This document shows positions 1 through 13,700 of a DNA stretch of 64,000 nt, one piece after another. The position numbers and the translations under genes are program-made. Every line of letters begins with the position of its first letter. Position 1 is the first letter of the stretch. Origin of the DNA: Zygnema cylindricum (Eukaryota; Streptophyta; Zygnematophyceae; Zygnematales; Zygnemataceae); assembly GCA_037447655.1 (NCBI GenBank), contig JBBHKE010002024.1, positions 124,001 through 188,000 on the forward strand, given 5' to 3'. The notes beneath the pieces are model-generated. The model worked only from the letters and a program-made list of their open reading frames with translations. It was not told the DNA's origin and made no database searches.

Positions 1-543
1 TTTAATTTAATCGCATGCACTTTTTGACACTCAATGGTTGGCGGCAAAAATGAGGACAGTAATGATATTTATGCAAGCTGTCGAACATTAGATCTCGGAG
101 AGACTCCGTCAGACGTTTTTTTTCAACTACAGAGCATGATGGAGAAATTTTTATTTACTTGATAGAGTAGTGGAAAAATTGTTTGGTAACTAATGTAGAG
201 TCGAAATTCTTTTTCGAAGTCACCTGTCTTATAGCGATTCCGATGCAAATGTAGAGTGTAACCATTTTCACACCTTCGCTGAATGTTGAAGCTCTGGAAA
301 CAATTAAGAAGTTACTGTTTAGGAACGTGTTAATGTTTCTAGGAGACTTTATGATTGTTTTCTAAACCATATTGTGAACCAAAAATGTCAACCTGCAAGC
401 TTGTCAAGTTGGAGACCATTTTCTCATGGCCTCTAATGATGGTGTCCTCTTTTTTGGTTTCAAAAAAGAAAACTTCAGAGGTTTGTTATGGGTGTTTTAT
501 GTTAAGGTTGAGAAATTTGTGGGCTGTGCGGGGCCCTTTGCAG
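1..543 (+). other. Intron of the LepA-like gene
   Basis: No exon continuing the LepA frame upstream of 544 could be found. The short open frames here have no recognisable sequence. The stretch ends in a normal pyrimidine-rich acceptor. Confidence 0.6.
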
Positions 544-927
544 GTGGAGATATTTCCCGTAAAAAGAAGTTATTGAAGAAACAGGTAATGTGTTAACTCC
601 CAAATTCCTTCATTAATTTGTGACCGGACAAATGTATTGGTAGAGCTTTTTCCTGGCCCACTGTACTGTGGAGAGATGAAGTAGTATATTGATTTCTTGT
701 TCTTCAATTGAGCAGTATTAAACAACACATCGGAAATGATTTTTTTTTTTTTATGTTTCTTCTTAATGTAAAAATTGAGTTCTTTTATATAAACTGACTC
801 CTGTTTTTTGGTGTTGTGAAACAATGGGCAGGCTGAAGGCAAAAAGCGCATGAAGTCAGTTGGAAAGGTAGATGTACCACAAGATGCTTTTATGGCAGTT
901 TTGAGGCTAGAGAAGGAGAGTTTATGA
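544..927 (+). CDS. LepA/EF4 (GUF1-type) translation factor, C-terminal exons only
   Basis: Two exons are visible. 544-584 follows an acceptor (ccctttgcag) and encodes [14 protein letters not shown]. 832-927 encodes [17 protein letters not shown] and then [14 protein letters not shown] before TGA at 925-927. The junction (CAG|gtaatg ... gggcag|GCT) keeps frame. This is the characteristic C-terminus of LepA/EF4, the ribosome back-translocating GTPase; the bacterial protein has the same KRMK-G-V-PQEAF pattern. Land plants carry plastid and mitochondrial versions, and the wording here is closest to the plastid one as I remember it. The G domain and earlier exons lie left of the window; 1-543 appears to be intron, entered in phase 1. 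The gene converges on the SSB gene. Family assignment is firm; organelle is inference. Confidence 0.88.
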
Positions 928-3480
928 TTGGTGTGCAGTTTCCCGAAACTTCTAATACTTTATAATCTGTGTCCGAACAGGGCAGGACACTCACTAGAAT
1001 TGAGAACTTCGTCTGACACGGAATATGTGCCGATACCCATATTGTCTTTTTCATTATAGCAGCATGTATGAATAGGACAACCTCAAGTAGAAAGGTTCTT
1101 TATATGCTTAAACACAGTCTTTGTTTGGAAGGTTTAACCATCCCAAAGCCAAAATTATCAGAGGTGTACGTAATGAAATCTTGGAAGAGCCCATTGCTCT
1201 AGGGGACTGTACCTTGTTTTTTTTTTCTGGTTTTATATTTGAAGAAATTGTGTGTTGCTGTTTCTTGCATATTTGTCGCAGTTTCTTACTACTTGGTTGT
1301 CACCATCTCAGAAGTCTTAATATAAATTGGTGTATAAATTTGGTATGAAATTGAGAGAGCAGAAACTACAAAACTAAAGGAAAACATGGCTTGTAAATGT
1401 TTTCTGTCCAATTAGGTCATAAAGTAGATGGGATATTCATCTCAATTCAGAAAAGAGATTGCTACAAGTTAGCAACAGTACATGTTACTTGTGTGCCACT
1501 GTCCAAATTTTCCTTCACGTTTTAAATGTGTTCATGAACACCTGAATAGATTTCAACAGTTTTTTTAAATACATGCCTGTAGAAAAACACACGAAATCAT
1601 ACAAGGAATAGTGACGGGCGGTGTGTGACAATCAGTGACTTCAGAATGCAACAGGTTATCTGCCTCTTAATTGTGGAGTACATATTGGTGTGTGATGTGG
1701 ATAAACTCAAATGCAGTAATCTTTGTGTACTCGTGCAATGTGCTTTGTTATAGTGATTTTGCAAATTTTGACAAGCAGTAATTTTGTCAGATATAATTCA
1801 CCTTGTCTCCTTCATATTATAATGGCAAGCTTCATCAAGAGCACTGGACGGTAAACCATCTTGAGTATATGGAAAGCCGTTATAAAGGAAAGACCGAGTG
1901 TCATTGAACTTATAAACTCCTTACTAAGCCCCCGTAAAAGCACTCCAGCGAATGCAGCACCATTCCAATAATTAACATTAGCCCATGTAATTTTAGGATT
2001 TCAATCAGCGTCACCAAAAGAAAATGAACAATGACTGAACGCTTTTACCACTCTTGTTTCTAAACTTTGTAAAGGTGTGTGCCCAAGCCCTGATTATGTG
2101 GGATTTCAATCCAAAATTTTCATAAAAATGGACATTCTTTCATGTATTTTTCATGAAATTGAACTTTCAAACAATATTGAACACTTGGAACATGACAACA
2201 TGGACTTTATTTTACGTCCTCCAGACTGGCTTTTCCAACAGCTTTTGCAGATGTCGAAGGATTAACCGTCAAGCCCACTCTACTTTTGTGCACACCAGGG
2301 CAACACTCTCTCGTAAGCTCACGAATAAGTGACCATACTCTCTTTTTGTTTTTTTTCTATTTGCAGCGCTTCAAGGTCAACCACTGGCCTATTCACCAAA
2401 CTCCCTAACAATGTTTTACAATATTTGTCCTCAATTTATCTTGCTTGCTCGCTAGACATCCAGGACGAGTGTTACCTTTAAAACACAAAGACCTAAAAAC
2501 CATCTCCCAATATGGGCCTGTAAACCACCAACAACCACCAAATTATTGATAACTGCGAAGTTACTTATGGAGGACAAGGCGTCTACTGTACATCGTTTGG
2601 ATCATATGTGCAATTTCTGTTCGTGAAATTCCAATGGCCACACTTTTATGAACGGTTACTGAACAGAAGCGTGCACAAGGTAAAGGCTACTGAAGTAGCA
2701 ATGAACTGATCATCAAGGTAGTTCCTCACTAGTTTTAATGTGCGAAAAGGTGTGGAAACAATATGTATGGCTCTTTCAAACCAAATAACATGTACTAACA
2801 ACAATATATTTTTCCACCCCTTTTTACACATTGAGACTACAATTCACACACTATATACCAGCCAGTTATGTAACGTACATCATCATCATTAAAATCATGT
2901 CAATAGCCGTCAAGAGGACTTCAAGCACATGATTCCAACATACTTCAACTACAAAATGAAGTATTATTTTTTAATTCAGTGATATGAACTTTAACAATGC
3001 GTAAAAGTACACAGGATAAAGCAACGGTGATATTATATTTTGCTTAGCATCAATTCCAAATGAGAAAGAACAGTGACCTCACAAATTGGTAAACTGTGAC
3101 TTGCTTAAACAACACAGTTGATGGATTAAGGTGCTTAGTTGTGATGTATATTGCGAGGATTCCACGAATGGTATGAATAGCACAGGTTCGAGAGTGTCTT
3201 TATAAATTCCTCCTTCGAATACATGAATCAAACTTCATGATTCTGCGAATGTTAAAACTATCAACACGTTCCAGGAAAAAGAAAATCACATGGAATTGCA
3301 AAAAAGGATCTGAAAAGAATCACGGAACATTGCTGTACACTAGCAACCCACAACTGAAAACCGGATGCATAAAAGATGTAGCCTTTTTGAAAAACTTAAT
3401 AGCAAATGAAAGTCATAGAGGTTAACCAGGTAGAAGTATCTTGTGGTTTAATCAGGTTACTTACCGATTTTAAACGCATC
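928..3480. other. Convergent intergenic region, no gene recognised
   Basis: AT-rich sequence between the stop codons of the convergent LepA-like (+) and SSB (-) genes. It must hold both 3' UTRs and poly(A) sites. The short open frames at 1121-1348, 2077-2265, 2646-2831 and 3237-3425 show no family similarity or coherent splicing. Confidence 0.6.
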
Positions 3481-4218
3481 TCAGTCATTATCCAGCACCA
3501 TGTTATCAAAACGAAGAGAGTTTGCAACAACCTGTAAAATTTCCAAAGAAATAATGTACGTCAGAGTTAGGAAGACTACCTGACTGCCACAGGAGCGCAA
3601 AATTTGTGACATAATGTGTTGGTTTGACTTTTTCCATGAATCAAACAAAACAGTAATTTTTTTCCAGTAAATGGATGATGTATGCTTCCTTGATGTCCAT
3701 ATGAAGAACGTCAACATTTCCAATTTTGTGGATGTGTTAACTGGGCAAAAGTAAATGAGCCCTCACCTTCACGTCAGTTTTTGGTTGCCCATCCTTCCCC
3801 ACATAATTGCGAAGTTTTATCCTCCCTTCAACTGTCACTTTTTTCCCTTTGGACAGATTTGCAGAAGCTCTTTCTGCCAATCTTTCCCAAACCTCCAGGG
3901 TGAACCTGAGCATACATAGCCCAATTTATTTAACACATGCTACAAACAGAAACAAGAACTATCATAGTTTAAGGGAGATAGTTGTTCATAACTATCTGGA
4001 CTTAACTTTTGTTTGGATCAATTCTGTTTGGCTCGATTTGAGTTTTTATCCAGTGGATCGATAAAAAGACGATTTGATTCATTCAGAAATGAAAAGAAAT
4101 TCAGTCTACAAAACAAACGAATAAACTAAAGACTTCAAAACTTTTATTCAGGAAGTTTTATCATACTTTTTTACCAACCAGCCATAAGTTACTTTATTAT
4201 GGATAAAAACCGACCGCA

Positions 4219-4255
<37 letters not shown>

Positions 4256-6542
4256 AGCAACAAAATGTGTATTCATGTCAAAAAATGACACAGCTGAGAT
4301 GAACCAAACAAATAACTAAACAGCCAACCAGAATTCAAACTGCAAGGAAATCAGAGCGTACAATGAATTAACAAGGATCGATAAATTGTAAAATACTCAG
4401 AGATTTGTAAAAACAATCATAAGAAAACAGTGGTAAACCCCACTGGTCCTTACAAAAGAACCTCGGACCACATTTACGGGAACAAACACGTGTTTCACAC
4501 AGAATTGCGCAGAACTATACATAACCAGTGGCAACTTTGAAGCAACTTTGTGATCCAGTTTTAGTGGTATAATATGCAATGTTTACACACCAGTCTACCT
4601 CGCTGGTTTGCGGCCGCTGTACAGCTAAACTCGAAACCGCAAGCACTTTCCCCGTCCCGACAGTTTTTAAATCAAAGTTTCTACCCAAGTTTCCTGTGAA
4701 AACAGGAAGCATCGTTGTGAGTTAAACAACGATACACAACACATGAGAACATTTCACCTTGGGTGAAACAAGTCCTCGCAACTCTTCACTCCTCGAGAGT
4801 CAATAGTTTTCAAGGCTACTCTATGATGTTCTAGCTTAGATTGTTGCTTTGCCGTTAAAAAAAACGTTGGCATCCATTTATTTGGATTTCAGAATACCAC
4901 CTGTGCAAATGTTCCCTTTCATTTTACTTGTGTTGTAAATCAGTTAGAATTTGCCTTCACATGGTTGAGCAAACAAATGTGTGTACAAACATAAAACTGC
5001 TCATCTAGCATTCTTCCAAAGTGTCACACAGAGGTATAACAAATCCCTCAAAACATGAACATTTTACACCAATCACTAAGGTGTTTTCAAATTTATCCGC
5101 AATCAGGTGATGACGGAAGGTTTCAAGAATACACCAAACATTGTAAAGAGCCCAATGCCTGAGTGCATTAATTTTCTCCTTACTGTTAGAAGCAAAATGT
5201 AAATAAGATGTGGATTTCATAAAACTCTCCAGTCACAACTTTAAGGACAACAAATCGATATACAAATCCATGTGAGATGTTTGGAGCTATTGGAAACTCA
5301 TGGCTCGTTTGAACATGTGGCTTATTGAATTCACATTGCACCCCGAACTAAAGAGTACATATCCATTGTTAGCCACTTGAATGCGACACGTGTTGGCTAT
5401 TTTTATGTAAACACAGAATAAGGCTACATGTTGCAGTCCATATAAACCCTTCAAAAAACATGTCCTTCTTATAAAAAATAGCAAGCATTGATAATTATAT
5501 CTAATGCAATATAACTAACAGCATATATGCACACACACAAAATAGAGAGCCAATTAGGCATTAAACAAGGCCAGTAATAACTACGATAGATTCCATCTGG
5601 TGTAGTTGTAAGATGACAAAATTTACAGTATCTGTACATTGTTCAAGTTCAACAGCTCAAGTATACGGTTCATCATTATAAGAACAAGAAGTTATTTGTA
5701 TATTGCAAAAAATACTATTAAGGGTTGGATGACGCAATGGCTTGCCGTCCATTCCTTTAATTCATGCTCTAAACAGCATTGTGATTTCGTGTTAAAAAAA
5801 CCGCGATTGAATAAGTGTTATTGATCGTAATAGCCATGAATGGTTTCACAAATTTAAACGGCTAAAAAGATTTAAAAAATCCTTATCTAGTCGGTGTATT
5901 CCAATCCAAATTATGCTTCTTCAAAGAGAACTTAGACATTTCCGTTAGTATTTGTTGCATTGTAGTCAAAACACTAACAAAAAGCAGTACCCTTATTATA
6001 TAACATACCGGAATTATATGGTTCCATTGTCCAACAGACGAGTTTTCCTTAATCAATCCAGTCAGTTTCTTAAAAACAAAAACAAGAGTTTGAACTAGGA
6101 GCATAAGGGAAGATAGGGAGCAGGACAACGAAAGAGAGAGAGAGAGAGAGGAGAGAAAGTGACCTGTTAAAACGATCTTGTTGACCTTTTTCCAATCGAA
6201 TGGAACTGTTTTCAATTTATCATCCTCATCTTTGCCTCCTTGAAAACCTTCTTGACCGCTACCATTAATCTTTTGTACTACTGAATTACGGTACCACAAA
6301 TGGGGCCTACTAAAATTATTTCTCCCTGAAGAAATAGAAGAAGTACCGATGCTTCCATTTAAAGGTCGTTTCCTGAAAATCCAAAAAGGAGAAGAGGAAG
6401 GAGACACACGAGATTGGGAAAGAAATGGACAAGATGTGAATGGAGGAGATGTACAGGGATAAACTGAGGCATGGACAGGAACATTTGGCAGCCCCTGATG
6501 AGCAGAAATAGTTTGGGAGGGGATGAGAACAGCACCCTTCAT
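3481..6542 (-). CDS. Organellar-type single-stranded DNA-binding protein (SSB)
   Basis: Four exons join in frame into 223 residues: 6542-6164, 4693-4591, 3905-3767 and 3531-3481. Residues 1 to about 110 are Ser/Pro/Arg-rich and look like an organelle transit peptide. The OB fold follows: VNKIVLTGNLGRNFDLK, then VDWFTLEVWERLAERASANL, then GRIKLRNYVGKDGQPKTDVK, ending SLRFDNMVLDND. The DWFTLEVW and LSKGKKVTVEGRI segments are the classic bacterial/cyanobacterial SSB pattern, so the product should coat ssDNA in plastid or mitochondrion. The acidic tail is short, so the bacterial C-terminal protein-interaction tip is not obvious. The start chosen is the first Met of the open first exon. A (GA)n tract lies just past the first donor and a long poly-A run in the second intron. 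The gene is divergent from CTC1. Confidence 0.85.
4219..4254. repeat. Poly-A homopolymer in SSB intron 2
   Basis: An uninterrupted run of roughly 35 A residues lies between SSB exons 2 and 3. It could be the tail of an inserted retrotransposed sequence or simple slippage; no flanking duplication was recognised. Confidence 0.8.
6129..6151. repeat. (GA)n microsatellite
   Basis: A short run of AG dinucleotides lies just inside SSB intron 1, about 12 bp from the donor site. It is sense-strand pyrimidine (CTCTCT) for this minus-strand gene. Confidence 0.85.
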
Positions 6543-7038
6543 GATGGTTAAATGAACAATGAGTTATGAGGAAACAAAAAATGGCTTTGGTTCCAAGTTC
6601 CGATGATGAATAACTTTTTTTTTGAACTTCTTTACAAGTATCTGATTAGTGATTACTTAGGACGGCGCTAATAACATGCCACTCTGAAATAGTGTACATG
6701 ACTTAAAGTGAGGAAGATTCACGCGTTTTCATGGTGAACACGCAGTACTGTATTGTAGAAAAAAAAGACATGAATCGTACTAACTGCTTCAGTACGAAAA
6801 ATACTGATATCTTGTCCTAAAAATACGTTAGTTCTATTTTTAGTACAAATTCGGCTGCACAGAAAACGTTTTGATTTGTCAAATACTCAAATGTCATTAC
6901 GGGCTGATGACAGGCACGTACGCACAATGTCGTTATGTTCTTGTTCGAGTGGCAGTTACAAACAACAGTTAACCAGAGAGAAACCAGCAGTTCGTACTTT
7001 TTAAAAATACGTACTTTTGCTACATTATTGATTTAACG

Positions 7039-7520
7039 CATAGTTGTTCAAATCGCGCGATTTTTTCCTTTTTCCCGATTAAAACGTATAGTTCGTGACT
7101 TTTGAATAAATCGAAAAAAAACGCGATGTACTTTCTGTCCGGTAAACTGAACGGATAATTTACGGAAACTGTACGGTATGTACATTAACTGTACGGTTTT
7201 GTACCCAAAAAGTACGGAATTTGACTAAAAGATACGTTGCACTTCGTAGTACTTTCTGTCCGGTAAACTGAACAGCTATTTAACGGGAAACGTACGGAAC
7301 TGTACCAATATTGTACGGGATGTGACGAAAAAAGACGGGAACTGTACGGAAAATGTACAAACTGCGGGATATGTAAAATTTATTTTTGTTTACATGTACG
7401 AAATAGTACGGACGAAAATTCATTAACGATTTTTACGATTTTTTCAAAAGGTTCAATGCGTTTGTTACGTATAATTCGTTGCGATTAAATCGTTCGCACT
7501 AAACGCCGTGAACAACTATG
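7039..7520. mobile_element. hAT-like MITE with perfect 8-bp target-site duplication
   Basis: The element starts CATAGTTGTTCA and ends TGAACAACTATG, a perfect 12-bp terminal inverted repeat. It is flanked by identical 8-bp copies of ATTTAACG at 7031-7038 and 7521-7528. Eight-base duplications and CA...TG ends are hallmarks of hAT transposons. The 482-bp interior is rich in TACGGA/GTACGG words and has no coding potential, so it is non-autonomous. It occupies much of the divergent SSB/CTC1 spacer, ending about 200 bp before the CTC1 start. A related, more decayed copy lies around 38057-39071. Confidence 0.85.
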
Positions 7521-7721
7521 ATTTAACGATTTATTATTTTATTCACGAGAAGCCGTTTAGTATTTTACTATTTTACCTCTCGTACTATAAAATTTTAAAG
7601 TTCTAAAGAACGCAATCCTACAGTTGCCGCCATTTTTTTGAATTTTCGGCACAGGACAGAAGGAACAAGCTTGAGGAGTGGAATCCCATACCTCCTCAGG
7701 GTGTATGGCTGTGAGGACGCC

Positions 7722-10700
7722 ATGGCTAACCCTCAGAGAAGGTTCCTCAGGGACCTTCTCAACCGTGGGACTTGGTGTTGTGGCTTTACTGGGATGCTGG
7801 ATGGTGGTGCGACATGCCGTGGCGCACCCGACTGCGAAAAAATACCAACAGCTTACTTTTCGGGTGAAGAAGGAAGAGAGGATTCTTTTTTAGGAAGGCA
7901 AATTGACACTTGGAAACCTAGATTTATTCCGAATATGTCATGGTTTATTGAAGGAATTCTGGAACCTCCGCTTTCTTTGCACATACAGCCCCCACTAGCA
8001 GACAGGACAAGCCAGAGTCTATCTCAGGTTGACACGTGGCGACTTGCAGATGAAACGGGAGCCGTCGACTGTATCATTTTGTCGCAAGAAGACCACGTGG
8101 CAGGTGCACAAGTCCGGCTGACGTCATGGAACTACATTCCTGGAAAACCTGTAACTACAGAGTCGGCTTTTGAAATGGCGAGCGACACTGAAACTACATC
8201 TAATGGACTAGTTACAAAAGAAAACGGGTTCAATAAATCTTCTTTTCCTCCTCTCCTGGAAATCAGATCTCTAGTCGTATTAAGGGAGCCTCAGAAGGGG
8301 GAAACATTTATTGTTGGAAAAACCTCTGAGAATGCCTTAAAGTATTGCAGTAAGGGAATGAATTCGCAATGTAGAAAGAATACCTCAAAAAACCAAACAG
8401 TATCGATGACACCTACCAAATCCCAACGATCCAGCATCTCTATATGTGGAATTCTCCGAACTGTTAGTCCTCTCTGCCCAGTGACAATTGCTCAACGTGG
8501 CACCTCAGATCGTAGGACCACTGCGAATGCGACAGGTGGCCACTCTTCAGGATTTTTGGCTGAGCTGGAGCCTTCTCTGAACCAGCAAACGACACTTGGC
8601 AGTCAATTGGAAAAAAACCAAACGGCAACATGCTCTTCAAACCAGTCGCTTGAATCAGTTCTTACCACCTTGAATGCCTTTCTGCAACCGATGAATGTCA
8701 AGGAACCAGCTTATGTCTACTTCGAGGGGAAAGAATTAGGCTATTGGTGGCCATATGTTTCATCTGGACTTGGTCGGTGTGTGATAATTACGGAGCTTCG
8801 GCAGAAAAGGTTACTAGCAGGATCGAATAGGACAGAAAGGACAATATATGTGGCAGGAATTTCTTCTGTTGTGGTACCTCAAAGCAAAATTTGGGAGATG
8901 ACGCAACGTAGTACGTTAACAGAGAATGTCCCACGATCCCGAGTTATCGAGAGAATAGGTCTTTGTAAGGATACTCTTAAGTTGCAAGATCCCATACAGG
9001 ATCACTCCATTGGAAGCAGAAGAAGAGAAAAAAATAATGTTTTGAGAAAGCAGGGAGATAAAGGGCACGGTTCCTTTTCTTACATCGGGGAATTGACCGG
9101 TGTTTGTTATGAAGGAGCATTATTGGAACTTGATGGCGGGTCTGTGATTCTGATGATGACACATGTTCCGATATCACGCCTACCAGGTCTTCGGCTTGGA
9201 GCTCTGGTACGCTTTCTTTACTTAACTTTTGGAAGTTTCTGAATCGTAGTCACTAAAAGATATGCTACATTGCCCATCATTATTAAAGTAAATTATTTTG
9301 ATTAATGCGTGTTTTCTTGACCCAAAATCATAAGTTCATGTTAACAACACTACTTAGCTAAGTGGCCACGCTGAGTCACGTGGCGAAACATAATTTAATG
9401 TAGTTAATTCTATTAAAGTGTTAATGCTAATAATTCGTTAACTCTGATATCGATGGGTGGTGGAGTAGTTTATCTCTGTTAAAAGTGGAGTGCCATAAAT
9501 TTTTATGAATAGCCGTTGCACTTCCTTAATTAATAATTTTCACTGGGTCTTTTGCATAGTCTCAAAGGTTAAAGCCTTAAACGAGATTTAAGTTTGAGAC
9601 CCATGATGAAAATGTCTTAAGCTTCAAAGGAGAATGAACTTGGAACTGCCATTTCCTCAACATCAAATGTTCTTAACGCTTAGAACCTTTGGGCATTATA
9701 GCAGTAATTGTCTTTAATGGTGAGTTACTGCGGACTATATACTCATTTTGAGGAGCTTGCTACGATGTTCAAATTTTTTATTACAGCACCTAACTCGGCA
9801 TTTGTCAGCCGTCCTTCAGCTCCAATACCATGTATTTCTCCAGCAGCTTTTAGCATCCTACCATTTCAAAAATCATAAGTTTTCTCTTCCTTGAGCAATA
9901 TGAGAGGCAACCCTTTTCTTAAGGAATTAAGGTTCTCTTTGAGATAGTCTTTGCTATTTTCTTTCTGAAATCAAACTGTTACTAAACATGGGAATATCTA
10001 AATTTTGACGAACTATTTTTTAATTCTCATGATAAATTTTGTTTTGGCTGTCAGATTGCAGTTCGCCATGCACACATTGTTGTTGGGAAAGAGGACCCAC
10101 CAATTTCATTATGGATTTGCCCATGCTTGCATGGACATGTGGCAGTTATCCGCTTCTCACCATTTTGCACACTGTAAGTGACTGAAAGAAGTGACTGAAA
10201 GTGAGACCTATTCTGGAATTTTTCTATACAAAGGACCTCCAAAATGAGTTCACTGACATGTTAAACAAGCTGGGCAGATCTTTGGAGCTTTTAGGGCAGA
10301 GGCATCCTCTTCGCCAGAAACTGGATCGTCTGCCCTTTTCTGCAACAGTTTGGTCAGCTTGCCTCCACCTCGTTTGCTTTCTTCTTTTTTCACCTCTCTT
10401 CTGTTCTCCACTCCCGTCCCTCTCCCTCGCCCCTCTCCCTCCCTCTCTAACTCTTTCCCCTTGTCTCTCTCCCCCTCTCAAATTTCAATGCCTGCATTTT
10501 GTGACTATCTATTTTCCCATGCGATGGCTCCATTCACTACTCCCTTCTGACTGGCTTTTTCTACTGTTTGCCTGTGGTATTGAAAGGTACTTGGTTTTGT
10601 GCGTGAAGTGGAACAGGTACTTTCGAACTTTAAAATCATTGGAAGAGAAATTTTGTAACGAAAAGGGGTCATCCAAGGTGTAGTGTACATCAAACTATTC

Positions 10701-13700
10701 CCTGTCTTGTGTTGCAGTTTTTGTTATTTCAAAGAGAAATTAGTGAGAAAAATGCTTTTGATTTCTCTCTTAATGCCCCTTCCAGTGCATGGTTTCTCAG
10801 ACAGACAGCTGGCAGCTTGCCATTGGTTGGCTCAACAAATTTGTTTCGGCATTCGATGTTCTTCCAAAACCGTTTAAACGGGTGGGTCATCTCCGGAGCT
10901 TTAAAAATCATTATATAGGTTTTAAGCGTAGTCGATTCTTTAAGGTCGCTTGTAAATGGAAGATCTAGGGTGGTTATGTATGCACCTGAATTCAGTCAGT
11001 TATATTAATGTAGGTGAATGTAAACTTTTTATAAGCATGGAAATTTTCCAAATTGATTCAAAGTCAGAGCTTGAGATTAAATGAATCTCAAAAACTATGT
11101 GCAGCGACATTTAAATATAGTAGAGGCAAGTAAAACAAGATTTAAAAAAAGTTGCTGTACTCGTACAAAATAGATGAATATTCGCTGATTCAATCTTCAT
11201 TCGTATTTGTTTCATAAATTACCCCTAAAGGTATTTGTCAAAGAGAAGATAAAGGGCCACAAGGTGGTTAAAATTGCATGGTATTTTCGATGATATTCTC
11301 TGAAACCTATTTTTGTTTGTTTGTTTTGCTGATTCTGCTTTCCTGGTTGCTGATTCTGTGGATCCTCAAAGACAGGACATGTTTGAAGAGTTCATGGGGC
11401 ATAACACAGCATGCCAGCTCAGCAGGCCACTGCCACCTGGCAGCTGTCCACGGGTAAACTTTTCACAAACTGCTTGGTTTTTTTTTTTGCTTAAGCAAAA
11501 GTTCAGTACACTAGCTCAGTTGTAGTTGTGAATTCACTCAAAAAGTTTGCAGTTCTGGTGTTTATTGCTGTCAGTTTGATGGTTTTTGCTTGTCTTTATT
11601 CAGAAGAGTTATTGGCTATCATGTCCCAATAGGAGCCAAAGATTCTGATTATTGTGGACCCAACTGAAGCAGGTTTTTCTTTTGCCATTGGAGTTGCCCA
11701 GATTTGCACCATAACCGAGTTGCGCCAGCTGGCGTATTCTCATTGGCAGGAGGTCAGCAGTCAAGGATTTCAAGTGGCGAATGAAGAAAAAGGGTGGAAC
11801 GGAACCAAGCTGATCTGCCGCCACGTGTCGAGTGGTGAGCTTGGGATCAGTTTGGTGGGCTACTTGCAGGTTAGTCAGTTAACGACTTTCATTTCTGTTT
11901 TATTTCTGTTATGCTGCGTGAGACATATTTGTCTGTCAAATTCGATGGTGGTGAGGAGACAATGAGATTTCACTGTAGTCATACTCGGGGCAAAGCATGA
12001 TCTTGTAATAATTCTCCTCTTGGGGCTCTCTGGGTTTGTGATAGATGGGGGCAAATTCAGGACACCTCCAGTTGTCAGACGCGACAGGCACTGCTGATGT
12101 AGCACTGATTGGTGATGACCCGGAGGTGTCTCGCCTTGGAGAATTGTCAGCAGTAAGTATCGTACATTTGATGGAATGGGAGCATTCGCCAATATCAGTA
12201 GATGACATGTAATTTTCAACTTGAAATGTCATATGCACACCTTTTTTTTACCTGGTCTCGCTTTGAAGAGTTGTTAGCAATAAGTATCAATACATTTGAT
12301 GAAACGGAAACATTCGCCAGTATCAGTAGATGAGACGTAATTTTCAACTTGAAAATGTCATATGCAGACCTATTTTTCACTCTTTTTTCTGTGGATGTGT
12401 CTTGATAGACCGAGTTTGTTAGTGAGAAGATAAACTTGTTGCATAATTGTCGGATGGAGGATGTCAGGTGGCGAAGTTTCAACTAGTTTTGGAAGGGTCC
12501 GTCAGTATGGTATCGTCCTCGTCGGAAATAGAGGATGAGAGGGAAAACAAACGGAGAAAAAAGAGCATCAATGGAACATTTAGGAGGGCAACAAATTCTG
12601 AACCGGAATGCCCCTTACCTTGGGCTTCTTTATATCAAATGTCTTCCCCGATGGCAGAGGCATCACAAACAGTTAGGGACAAAAGGCAACCACAGATGCG
12701 AAACTTTTATGTTAAATGTAAATTCAGTAACATTATCCCTCTGGAGGAGAAAAAAAGAAAAGGAAATAGCATTCTTAAATGGGATCAGGAGATGTGCAAA
12801 CATGGTCGTGGCGGAAGTTTGAGTATTTGTATTATCACCCAAATTCACCATTTGGTAAAGAAGGTGAGCTGGAGAGAGGTTCCCCCTGGTGGATGTTCAA
12901 GAAAACGTTTTAAACGCATTGTTATGCTTAATTTTGTCCTTTGCTTTATAGAACTCGTGTGTGAGTTGCACGTGTGAATGGACTTTTCTTAAGCTTTCTA
13001 CTCTCCCTGTTCTACATCGTCATCGCTGCCATGAATGTCTTTGTTCTTTGTGAAGTATCTTCAATAGACAAGACCGTGGTTCGCCCGTAAAGAAGAAAAA
13101 ATAAAAACCAAAAGAAAATCAAACATGCAACCAAAAAAGGAAAAGAAGTATACTTAGAAACAGAAAACATGACATTTGATAAAAACTATGGGCCTCAATA
13201 CACATCATGTTCCTTTGCAGGCACTGCCACCCGGTGACAATGTGCCAGGTGGCACTTTTCTTAGTCTCGTGGCACATGCGGTACAACTCCCGATGGCCAT
13301 CTCTTTCTGTAGTCAATGCAGAAGGCCTCAGAAGAGCTCTACAACAAATTCTGAAAAAGAAGAAAACAAGCAAAAACAATCACAATATATGTTGAGGCAG
13401 GCTTCTCCCACTTCTTCTTTCTCTCCTGAAGTAACTAGCAATTTGCAAAGACAGGTGGTTTTCCCAAGTTCACATAGTTTTTCAAAAACAAGGCCAAGTT
13501 TTGACACCCGGGAATCAAACCATACTGGAAAATGTGAACTGATTTGGAACAGGAGAGGAGGGAGAGACACATTTGAGGAAGAGGTAGTTTTGGAGACTTT
13601 TGATGACGCAGAAGTCGTCAAGTTTTTAATAGAAGTGAAGGGAGAAGCAGCTCCATTATATGCGGTGAGCGTTACATCATGGGAAAGCTCCATTCTGTTC

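Noticed and set aside
2077-2265. Short frame with an apparently protein-like C-terminus
   Set aside because: No family match, no splice partners, and it lies in the convergent 3' region of two genes.
5883-6163. C-terminal half of the 219-residue frame in SSB exon 1
   Set aside because: Past the donor at 6163 it is (CT)n and intron; splicing to 4693 restores a perfect SSB OB fold.
7638-7721. Upstream extension of the CTC1 frame beginning at a TTG
   Set aside because: Not an ATG. The first in-frame ATG with good context is 7722, although an unseen upstream exon remains possible.
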